A stretch of DNA of 13,438 bases from Planctomycetales bacterium (GTDB lineage: Bacteria > Planctomycetota > Planctomycetia > Isosphaerales > Isosphaeraceae): NCBI GenBank assembly GCA_027435495.1, contig DAHZZC010000375.1, positions 1 to 13,438 of the forward strand. The letters are read 5' to 3'. The notes beneath the pieces were generated by a model, which was not told the DNA's origin, did no database searches, and worked only from the letters and a program-made list of their open reading frames with translations. Below, piece by piece: positions 1 through 5,606 of this stretch (position 1 is the stretch's first letter; each line of letters starts with the position of its first letter). The position numbers and the translations under genes were made by a program.

Positions 1-119
1 AAGATCTGATCTATCGGCTCTACGTCCGGCAGTCGATCGAGGCCGGCCTGAAGGACGCCGAAGAAGGACACGAGGAATCCGTCGAGGAGGTCCGGCGTTC
101 CTTCGGACTGCCGGTGTGA
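1..119 (+). CDS. Antitoxin-like small protein, C-terminal end (partial)
   Basis: An open frame entering from the left edge (first full codon at 3) ends at TGA 117-119 and gives 38 residues beginning DLIYRLYVRQSIEAGLKD and ending RRSFGLPV. A predicted amphipathic helix with IEAGLKDAEEG followed by an EEVRR segment is the usual tail of small addiction-module antitoxins of the ParD/RelB/Phd type that are numerous in planctomycetes. The start and DNA-binding part lie outside the window, so the family cannot be fixed. No ParE/RelE-like toxin follows; the next gene, 25 bases downstream on the same strand, encodes a phosphatase. It may therefore be an orphan, or have its toxin upstream. The coding call is good; the antitoxin role is inference from this short tail. 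Confidence 0.55.
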   Translation, partial: DLIYRLYVRQSIEAGLKDAEEGHEESVEEVRRSFGLPV

Positions 120-144
120 GAGACGTCTCGGAGCATCCCGCCTG

Positions 145-558
145 ATGCGACAGGTCCCCGGCCACGCGCTCTGGATCGGTCATGCCGGCGACGTCCGAAA
201 CTTGCCCGCCATTCACGAAGCGGGAATCGTCGCGGTGGTCGACCTGGCCGTTCAGGAGCCGCCCGGGCCGATCGCCCGCGACCTCCTGATCGCCCGGTTT
301 CCGATCGTCGACGGGCCGGGGAATCCGCCCTGGATGCTCCTCGCCGCGGTCGACCTCGTCGCCGGGCTGGTCGCCGATCGCGTGCCGACGCTCATTGGCT
401 GCGGCGCCGGGATGAGCCGGTCCCCCTGCATCGCTGCCGCTGCGATCGCCCGCGTCCTCAGCATCCCGGCCGATGAGGGCCTGGCCCTCGTCCTGCGAAC
501 CGCTCCCGCCGACGTCGCGCCGGGCCTCTGGGCCGAAATCCGCTCGCTGGTCGGATGA
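145..558 (+). CDS. Dual-specificity-type protein phosphatase (CX5R), small
   Basis: A 137-residue cytoplasmic protein with the cysteine phosphatase signature CGAGMSRSP: nucleophile Cys86, phosphate-binding Arg92 and the following Ser93. An upstream FPIVDGPG loop puts Asp56 where the general acid of dual-specificity phosphatases lies. The mechanism would be hydrolysis of phospho-Tyr/Ser/Thr or another phosphomonoester through a phosphocysteine. The residue before the nucleophile, almost always His in this superfamily, is Gly85 (LIGCGAG). The protein is near the minimum length for a DSP domain and has no other domain. The ATG at 145 is preceded by GGAG at 130-133, an acceptable though long spacing. 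It follows the antitoxin-like gene on the same strand and may be co-transcribed. The fold call is fairly sure; the substrate is unknown. Confidence 0.75.
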   Translation: MRQVPGHALWIGHAGDVRNLPAIHEAGIVAVVDLAVQEPPGPIARDLLIARFPIVDGPGNPPWMLLAAVDLVAGLVADRVPTLIGCGAGMSRSPCIAAAAIARVLSIPADEGLALVLRTAPADVAPGLWAEIRSLVG

Positions 559-614
559 CCGCCTGATCCACGTCCGCCACGGGTCATTCCCCCGAGGCCC
601 GATCAACCCGCCAC
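559..614. other. Short convergent gap between phosphatase and surE
   Basis: Fifty-six bases separate the stop codons of the phosphatase (+) and SurE (-). I see no U-tract hairpin or repeat. Confidence 0.5.
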
Positions 615-1325
615 TCAATCGGCGTCGAAGACGCGGACCAGGCTCACCGCGATCTGACCGCCGAAGCAGACGTCGACGTCGCTCTTCGGGCGTCGGGACC
701 GAGCGTGGTAGTTGCCGGAGTACGTCGCGCGGCCCTGCTCGACCCGGTAGGTCAGCGGGAGCGGTGAGGGGTCCAGCGAGCAGAAGACGATCGACGGGTC
801 GGGCGCTTCGGGGCCGGGGTGGGGGAAGTTCACGTTCCAGAACGCCCCCGGACCCGGCGGCATCGCCAGCAATCGTCGGAGCACCTCGACCGCCCACCGA
901 GAGGCACGCGGCCAGTCAATCACCCGGCCGGCGCCGATGTAGTGCGAGAGCGCAATCCCCGGAACGCCGTGCAAAACACCCTCGCGGACCGCGGCGACCG
1001 TTCCCGAATGATGAACGTCGGCGCCGAGGTTGCCGCCAGCGTTGATCCCGGAAAGGACCCAGTCGACGCCCGGCGTCAGGTGGTCGATCGCCAGACGGAC
1101 GCAGTCGGCCGGCGTCCCGTCAATGGCGACACGGTCGTCGCCGAGGTCGAGGATCGCGATCGAGGCGCCGGTGGTGACCCGGTGGCCGCACCCCGAGACC
1201 GGCCCGGTCGGCGCGACCATCCGACACCGGCCGAGGTTTTCGGCGGCGAGACGGAGCGCCTCGATCCCTGGCGCCTCGTAGCCGTCGTCGTTGGTCAGCA
1301 GGAGCGTGGTTTCTCGGCGGTTCAA
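615..1325 (-). CDS. surE: 5'/3'-nucleotidase SurE
   Basis: A 236-residue protein of normal SurE length. SurE is a cytoplasmic, divalent-metal-dependent phosphatase acting on nucleoside monophosphates, and is linked to stationary-phase survival. The N-terminal TNDDG motif (Asn12, Asp13, Asp14) supplies metal ligands, Ser44 in the GPVSGCG loop and Asn95 in SGINAGGNLG complete the family metal/active site, and GTPADCVRLA (70-79) and HHSGTVAAVREG (105-116) are further SurE signatures. The start codon is TTG (1325-1323), placed nine residues before the first motif residue, with AGGA about ten bases upstream; no in-frame ATG or GTG would preserve the first strand. It is transcribed divergently from the SprT-like gene. 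In many bacteria surE lies next to pcm or nlpD; that context is absent here. Confidence 0.93.
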   Translation of the reverse strand: MNRRETTLLLTNDDGYEAPGIEALRLAAENLGRCRMVAPTGPVSGCGHRVTTGASIAILDLGDDRVAIDGTPADCVRLAIDHLTPGVDWVLSGINAGGNLGADVHHSGTVAAVREGVLHGVPGIALSHYIGAGRVIDWPRASRWAVEVLRRLLAMPPGPGAFWNVNFPHPGPEAPDPSIVFCSLDPSPLPLTYRVEQGRATYSGNYHARSRRPKSDVDVCFGGQIAVSLVRVFDAD

Positions 1326-1476
1326 CGCGGCCGATCCTCAGGGCTTCTCGATTCGTCCCGTCGTATTCTAGTCAAGCCCCGGGCGGGTTGATAAGTTGGT
1401 GAGGCGCAAGTTGTGCGAGGAATCGGGGAAGGGCCGCGCGGCAGGTCCCCGAGCGGGCGACCTGTCGAGACGACGC
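1326..1476. promoter_or_regulatory. Divergent intergenic region, surE / SprT-like gene
   Basis: The 151 bases between the surE start and the preferred start of the SprT-like gene must hold both promoters. On the minus strand a TTGACT hexamer (1370-1375) directly abuts TAGAAT (1365-1370), the best -10-like hexamer toward surE; its -35 partner would lie farther out and is not convincing. On the plus strand TTGATA occurs near 1388-1393 without a good -10. These are weak string matches in GC-rich DNA; real promoters are not established. Confidence 0.25.
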
Positions 1477-1977
1477 ATGGATCCGTCTTCATCCGCCGAG
1501 CTTCCAGGCCGATTGTGGCCGCCGTCGCACCGGGTGCAGGCGCCGACTCCCGCGCCCCTCGTGCCGCCCCCATCGCGTCCATCCGACGGCCCGCCGCCGT
1601 TCGAGCCGCCCACCTCGATGATCGCCCCACTCTTCCTCCAACGGTTGGAGCGGATCCACTCCTGCCGGGTCGAGTTTGAGCTGGACATCAACACCCGCCC
1701 GACGCGCCACGTCCTCGGTGGATATTATCGCTCGCGACGGCTGGTCCGGATCTACACCCACGATACCCGAGACGGCCGCCGCCCCTTCCGCGAGCTCTTT
1801 GAAACGTTCCTCCACGAGGTCGCCCACCACCTGGAGTACACCGAGCCGCAGACGTTTCATTCCAAGGTCTGCCACCGGGTTCCTGGCCGAATGCACAGCC
1901 AGCTCTTCTGGCGAATCCTCGGCGAGCTGAAGTTCCGATGGGCCGAGGTCGTGGCGCGGCACCGCTCCTCGCTCTGA
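1477..1977 (+). CDS. SprT-like HExxH zinc metalloprotein
   Basis: A 166-residue protein when started at the ATG at 1477. The last 90 residues hold FLHEVAHHLEY: zinc ligands His113 and His117 and catalytic Glu114. A downstream HSQLFWRIL segment has the H-x3-F pattern of the third zinc ligand in SprT-like proteins (His140). This suggests a zinc peptidase or a metal-dependent DNA/protein-repair factor; the substrate is unknown. The first 45 or so residues are rich in Pro, Ala and Ser and look disordered, with no signal peptide. The frame is open further up to a TTG at 1396, but that 27-residue extension is Arg/Gly-rich and lacks a good ribosome site; an ATG at 1618 would leave only the catalytic domain. 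It converges on the peroxiredoxin gene across the inverted-repeat region. The metalloprotein call is strong, the exact start less so. Confidence 0.75.
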   Translation: MDPSSSAELPGRLWPPSHRVQAPTPAPLVPPPSRPSDGPPPFEPPTSMIAPLFLQRLERIHSCRVEFELDINTRPTRHVLGGYYRSRRLVRIYTHDTRDGRRPFRELFETFLHEVAHHLEYTEPQTFHSKVCHRVPGRMHSQLFWRILGELKFRWAEVVARHRSSL

Positions 1978-1990
1978 AGACGGAAAGACA

Positions 1991-2221
1991 GGAACCACGA
2001 AAAACACGAAGAGCACGAAAGGAAGACCGGGTGGGCGACCTCACCGGATCCAGGCTAGCGATTTCCTGTCCAGAGGTTGGAATTCGGGATTCCAGATTCG
2101 AGATTCCAGATCCAGGATGACCCTGGATAGCCCGAGTCCGGCGCCCTGAAACCTCGCAAGGTCTTCGGATGGAATCTTGAAGCCTGACTTCGTTCGTGCC
2201 CTTCGTGTTTTTCGTGGTTCC
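1991..2221. repeat. Inverted-repeat cassette between convergent genes
   Basis: The arms 1991-2019 and 2193-2221 are 29 bases each and are reverse complements except at one position (A in the left arm, G in the matching place of the complemented right arm). Each carries the phrase ACCACGAAAAACACGAAG, A-rich against the GC-rich surroundings. The 173-base centre holds a short tandem repeat at 2086-2113. The cassette lies 13 bases after the stop of the SprT-like gene and 22 bases after the stop of the peroxiredoxin gene on the other strand, so both transcripts would run into it and could fold a 29-bp stem. Similar CACGAA-type strings are, from memory, scattered between genes in planctomycetes and other bacteria. 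It could be a miniature mobile element, a bidirectional terminator or an RNA-processing structure. It encodes no protein I can support. Confidence 0.85.
2079..2113. repeat. Short 14-base tandem repeat inside the cassette
   Basis: Two adjacent 14-base units, 2086-2099 (GGGATTCCAGATTC) and 2100-2113 (GAGATTCCAGATCC), differ at two positions; a related partial unit GGAATTC precedes them at 2079-2085. The GATTC-rich phrase is unlike the flanking coding sequence. It is non-coding as far as I can see. Confidence 0.7.
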
Positions 2222-2243
2222 TCTGGAAATCCCCTCCAACCGG

Positions 2244-2783
2244 TTACTTGCCTTCGAGGCCCAGTTCCTTGATCTTGGCGGCGAGGTCCTGGCCGGCGTG
2301 GTCCGTGTTGACCTTCTTGTCAATCGCGCGGATGATGCCTTCCTTGTCGATGTAGAAGGTCCACCGATTGGCCATGCCTCGGGTTGGGTTGATGACGCCG
2401 TAGGCCTCGGCAACGGTCTTATCGGGGTCGCTGAGGATCGGGTAATCGAGGTCGAGCGACTCGGCGAACGCCTTGTTCTTGTCGGGAGTGTCCACACTCG
2501 CGGTGAAGTAGGCGACGTTCAACGGCTTGAGCGCCTCGCTATTGGCGCGGAACGACTTGCACTCCTTGGTGCAGCCGCCGGTGAACGCCTTGGGGAACCA
2601 GGCGATCACGACGGCCGACTTCCCCTTGAACTGGTCGAGGGTGTAGGTCTTGCCGTCGGAGCCCTTCATCGAGAACTCGGGCGCCCTGTCGCCGACCTTC
2701 AACTCGCCGGCGGTCGCCGAGGCGCCCGCGATCGCAGAGAGCCCGACCATCGCCGCTGTCAAATGCGCCGCGATCCGGATCAT
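2244..2783 (-). CDS. Exported peroxiredoxin (AhpC/TSA, Bcp/PrxQ-like)
   Basis: A 179-residue thiol peroxidase that would reduce H2O2 or organic peroxides. Residues 1-26 form a signal peptide (hydrophobic core LTAAMVGLSAIAG, cut near ASA-TAG), so it probably acts in the periplasm. The thioredoxin-fold domain runs from about 30 to 175. TGGCTKEC gives peroxidatic Cys71 with active-site Thr68, and a second Cys75 lies four residues later; Bcp/PrxQ proteins usually have the resolving Cys five residues later. WFPKAFTGG matches the PrxQ strand-loop, and NRWTFYIDKEG the later conserved core. The start is supported by an excellent AGGGGAGG ten bases upstream of ATG 2783-2781. A strong hairpin lies in the presumed leader (2829-2851). 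The gene is alone on its strand; the reductant is not evident from its neighbours. Confidence 0.9.
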   Translation of the reverse strand: MIRIAAHLTAAMVGLSAIAGASATAGELKVGDRAPEFSMKGSDGKTYTLDQFKGKSAVVIAWFPKAFTGGCTKECKSFRANSEALKPLNVAYFTASVDTPDKNKAFAESLDLDYPILSDPDKTVAEAYGVINPTRGMANRWTFYIDKEGIIRAIDKKVNTDHAGQDLAAKIKELGLEGK

Positions 2784-3088
2784 GTTCGTCTCGCCTCCCC
2801 TGGGATTCAGGACTAATCTTGAGATACCGGCGCGCGCCCGGAGCGCGCGCCGACGCTTGGTCTCGGGAGCCTACCAGGCGCGTGGTGCCGACGCAACGTG
2901 CCGGCCCTCCGGGGCGATCCGCTCTTCCCCCGGAGATCGACATCCTGGTAGACTCTTTCCTGATGAATCGAGCCGAGCCGCCCCGATGCGGCGCCGATGC
3001 GATGCTCCAGCGTCGACGAACGGAACCCGTCGCCGCTCGATGAGATCCGACTCCCGAGTCCGACGCCCGGATCCGCACCAAGAGCCAG
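2784..3088. other. Divergent intergenic region, peroxiredoxin / sedolisin
   Basis: These 305 bases separate the two divergently transcribed exported-protein genes. Besides the peroxiredoxin ribosome site and the 2829-2851 hairpin I see no repeat, RNA gene or convincing sigma-70 promoter. Short open frames here have no recognisable protein and are taken as chance. Confidence 0.5.
2829..2851. promoter_or_regulatory. Perfect GC-rich hairpin upstream of peroxiredoxin
   Basis: The arms 2829-2837 (GGCGCGCGC) and 2843-2851 (GCGCGCGCC) are perfect reverse complements around a five-base loop. The structure begins 45 bases before the peroxiredoxin start on the minus strand and about 240 bases before the sedolisin start on the plus strand. 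No T-run follows in either direction, so it is not a standard intrinsic terminator. It could be a leader hairpin or an operator-like dyad, or chance in very GC-rich DNA. Confidence 0.5.
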
Positions 3089-4471
3089 GTGACCGAATCG
3101 ATGCGAATGCGCCGACGCTTGCGGCCGGTCGTCGACCGGCTGGACGATCGCTGTCTACCGTCGGGGCTAACCCCCGCGCAGGTGATGCAGGCTTACGGGC
3201 TTAGCGGTCTTACCTTCACGGCGCCGTCGGGCGCCACGGTTGCGGCCGACGGCAGCGGGACAACCATCGCCCTGATCGAGGCGTACCACGATCCGACCCT
3301 CGCCGCCGACGTGCAGGCGTTTGACCAGACCTACAACCTGCCCGCCCCCTCGCTGAACGTGGTCGACCTGGCCGGCAGCACCAGCGACCCGACCTGGTCG
3401 CTGGAGGAATCGCTGGACGTCGAGTGGGCGCACGCGATCGCACCCGGAGCGAATATCGTGGTGGTCGAGGCGCCCTCGCAGAACATGGCGTCGATCCGGT
3501 CGGCGATTAACACCGCGCGAAACATGCCGACGGTGGACGTGATCTCGATGAGCCTGGGTTTCCCCGAGTCGACCTATCACGGATCGCTAAACCTGACAAC
3601 GCCACCGGGCCACACCGGAATCACGTTCGTGGCGGCCAGCGGCGACAACGGACTGGCCTCGGGATCGAGCTGGCCGGCAGTCTCGCCAAACGTCCTGGCC
3701 GTTGGCGGAACGACGCTCTACCTCGACGCCGCCGGCAACTACGCCAGCGAGGTCTCCTGGGCCGGCAGCGGCGGCGGTTTGAGCAAGTACGTCGCCGAGC
3801 CGCGTTATCAGCGGTCGATCTCCAGCGCCGGGCGGCGGATCACGCCCGACGTTTCCTTCCTGGGCGACCCGAATACCGGCGTCGCGGTCTATCAGACCGA
3901 CCCATCCAGCGGCCTCGGATCCTGGCAAATTGTCGGCGGGACGAGCCTCGGCACGCCCGCCTGGGCCGCGATCATCGCGATCGCCGACGAGGGCCGGATC
4001 CTCCAGGGCAAGGGAACCCTCGACGGCCCGAGCCAGACCCTGCCAACGCTCTACTCGCTCCCCTCGTCCGACTTCCACCAGATCGCCTCGTACCGCGCCG
4101 GCAAGCCGGCGATGATGGGCCTGGGCTCGCCGGTCGGCGGCCCGCTGATCGCCGGGCTGGTCGGGAGCGACATCGAGGTTCCCCTGACGGTCTCCTCGGC
4201 CCGGACGGCCGCCTTCCGGGCCCAGCGCGTTCGCTTCCGCCGGGCGTTCCTGGAGGCCCCGCGGCACCGCCACCTGGCTCAGCCGCATCATCTGGCCGCC
4301 CGAGTCGCGATCCACGCGGTCCCGACGATCCGGACCGCCCTCGAATCCGGCCGACACGCGGCCGATCGGGCCGCGAATCCGAGATTTCCGTTCGCGGATC
4401 TTCTGGATGCTCTTCCGTGGAATCATCGATCTGCGAAAAACCGCGGAAGCCAGGCTCTCAGCAACGTTTGA
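3089..4471 (+). CDS. Sedolisin-type (S53) serine-carboxyl peptidase
   Basis: A 460-residue secreted endopeptidase, probably active at acid pH as in the family. Residues 9-25 (RRLRPVVDRLDDRCLPSG) match the LEPR-XLL-like N-terminal motif of planctomycete surface proteins. The catalytic domain starts at once (LTPAQVMQAYGL, 27 onward), with no S53 prodomain. The active site is complete: Glu106 and Asp110 in SLEESLDVEWAHA, oxyanion Asp186 in SGDNG, and nucleophile Ser286 in GGTSLGTP. The usual calcium-binding tail is changed: FHQI (329-332) has Gln where kumamolisin-like enzymes have Asp, and the GYD loop is shortened to AMMGLGSP. Residues 365-460 are an Arg/His-rich extension of no known domain with coding-like codon use. 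The start is GTG 3089; the in-frame ATGs at 3101 and 3107 are alternatives. The peptidase call is strong; activity without calcium is uncertain. Confidence 0.88.
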   Translation: MTESMRMRRRLRPVVDRLDDRCLPSGLTPAQVMQAYGLSGLTFTAPSGATVAADGSGTTIALIEAYHDPTLAADVQAFDQTYNLPAPSLNVVDLAGSTSDPTWSLEESLDVEWAHAIAPGANIVVVEAPSQNMASIRSAINTARNMPTVDVISMSLGFPESTYHGSLNLTTPPGHTGITFVAASGDNGLASGSSWPAVSPNVLAVGGTTLYLDAAGNYASEVSWAGSGGGLSKYVAEPRYQRSISSAGRRITPDVSFLGDPNTGVAVYQTDPSSGLGSWQIVGGTSLGTPAWAAIIAIADEGRILQGKGTLDGPSQTLPTLYSLPSSDFHQIASYRAGKPAMMGLGSPVGGPLIAGLVGSDIEVPLTVSSARTAAFRAQRVRFRRAFLEAPRHRHLAQPHHLAARVAIHAVPTIRTALESGRHAADRAANPRFPFADLLDALPWNHRSAKNRGSQALSNV

Positions 4472-4508
4472 GCCAGGCTCCCTCAGACCTTTCGTTCCGA
4501 TCCCGCCG

Positions 4509-5597
4509 TCATCGCGGCGAACGAGCGCGCACGCCAAGCCGCAGGCCGTTCCGCGCCCTCCCGATTTGGATCGCCTCGGCAAGACTTTCCAGCGGCTCCC
4601 AGGCCGCCACCAGCGACGGGAACGGGAATTCGGGGTGGCCCTCGAGAAACTCCATCGCCGCCTGAAGATGGCGCGGAGCGTAGTTGTGCAAACCGCGGAT
4701 CGTCAGGCATCGGCGGACGATTTGCTCAAGGTTCATGAGAACCGACCGCGCAGGATACGTCGCCCCCACGAGCACGATCGTGCCGCCCTGCCGGACCAGC
4801 GGATCCATCGCCTCGAACGCGTCGGACGAACCCGTTAGCTCGATCGTGGCGTCAACGCCATGCCCCGCGGTCCTCTCCAGGACGCAGGCGGCCAGCTCCT
4901 CGGGTGAGACGACGTCCGAGGCGCCGAACGACCGGGCAAGGGTCCGACGATTGGCGTCGAGGTCGCAGGCGATCACGTTCGAGCAACCCAGCGCGCGGGC
5001 CCAGGCGGTGGCCGTCACGCCGAGCATCCCGCATCCCATGATCAGGACGGACCGGTCGGCCAGTTCGCCGGCCGCTTCAATCGCGCCGGCCACGGTGGCG
5101 GTCGCGCAGTTGGCGGGGCAAGCCGTCTCGTCCGGGAGCCGGTCCGGCACGCGGAAGATCGCCGAGCCAGGCGCCAGCAGGCAATGCTCCGCCAGACCGC
5201 CGGTGAGTTCCCGACGAGGGGCCAGGACCTCATGGCCGTACTTCACTCGCCGTTCACATTTCTGCGGAAGTGATCGCCGACAGGCAAAACATTCGCCGCA
5301 ACTCGCCACGATCGCCCAGGTCACGCGGTCGCCCAGCTCCAGCGGCCGGCCGGCCGCATCCCGACGCGGGGCCATCGGCCCGAAGGCCGCGATCCGACCC
5401 AGGATCTCGTGGCCCAGGACCGATGGAACCGGCTCCTGGCGCCGGCCGCTCATCGTGTGAAGGTCGCTGCCGCAAAGCGTGCACGCGATGACCTCCACCA
5501 GGATCTCCGGGCCCTCGGGATCGGGGATCGGAAATTCCCTCAACTCCATCGGCAATCCAGGGCCTTGAAACACGAGGGCCCGCGAGAATCGACTCAC
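4509..5597 (-). CDS. Zinc-dependent alcohol dehydrogenase, HpnZ-like (MDR)
   Basis: A 362-residue medium-chain NAD(P)-dependent dehydrogenase oxidising an alcohol or polyol. Numbered from the GTG start: catalytic zinc ligands Cys42 (LCGSDLHT), His63-Glu64 (LGHE) and Cys164; structural zinc Cys100, 103, 106, 114 (CGECFACRRSLPQKC); Rossmann motif GCGMLG at 188-193 with Asp212 after strand 2, favouring NAD. The stretch CGSDLHTMSGRRQEPVPSVL resembles the group called phosphonate-catabolism-associated alcohol dehydrogenase (HpnZ, TIGR03366), from memory. The frame is open to 5693, but the GTG at 5597-5595 overlaps the transporter's TGA (GTGA), has GGAG upstream and gives the normal N-terminus SRALVFQGPG, so I use it. 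Translational coupling makes this the second gene of an operon with the transporter. MDR enzyme: sure; phosphonate link: moderate. Confidence 0.88.
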   Translation of the reverse strand: MSRFSRALVFQGPGLPMELREFPIPDPEGPEILVEVIACTLCGSDLHTMSGRRQEPVPSVLGHEILGRIAAFGPMAPRRDAAGRPLELGDRVTWAIVASCGECFACRRSLPQKCERRVKYGHEVLAPRRELTGGLAEHCLLAPGSAIFRVPDRLPDETACPANCATATVAGAIEAAGELADRSVLIMGCGMLGVTATAWARALGCSNVIACDLDANRRTLARSFGASDVVSPEELAACVLERTAGHGVDATIELTGSSDAFEAMDPLVRQGGTIVLVGATYPARSVLMNLEQIVRRCLTIRGLHNYAPRHLQAAMEFLEGHPEFPFPSLVAAWEPLESLAEAIQIGRARNGLRLGVRARSPR

Positions 5598-5606
5598 GAC
5601 TCCGCT
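5594..5606 (-). promoter_or_regulatory. GTGA overlap: translational coupling site
   Basis: Read on the minus strand, GGAG in GCGGAGTC precedes GTGA, where GTG (5597-5595) starts the dehydrogenase and TGA (5596-5594) ends the transporter. The four-base overlap decides the dehydrogenase start and indicates re-initiation by the same ribosomes. Confidence 0.75.

Noticed and set aside
615..1391. Plus-strand open frames opposite surE
   Set aside because: The minus strand encodes all SurE signatures; the plus-strand translations are Arg-rich and without domains.
1489..2497. Overlapping minus-strand open frames across the SprT-like gene, the repeat cassette and the peroxiredoxin gene
   Set aside because: They are shadows of real genes or read through the inverted repeat; their Arg/Pro/Ser-rich translations fit no family.
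2196..2816. A plus-strand open frame of 206 codons opposite the peroxiredoxin gene
   Set aside because: The minus strand encodes a clear peroxiredoxin with signal peptide and strong ribosome site; this frame begins inside the right repeat arm and is its shadow.
4448..4486. A direct repeat AGCCAGGCTC, 23 bases apart, straddling the sedolisin stop
   Set aside because: Ten bases with near-matching flanks is short, and there is no insertion, attachment site or tandem expansion; probably local slippage or chance.
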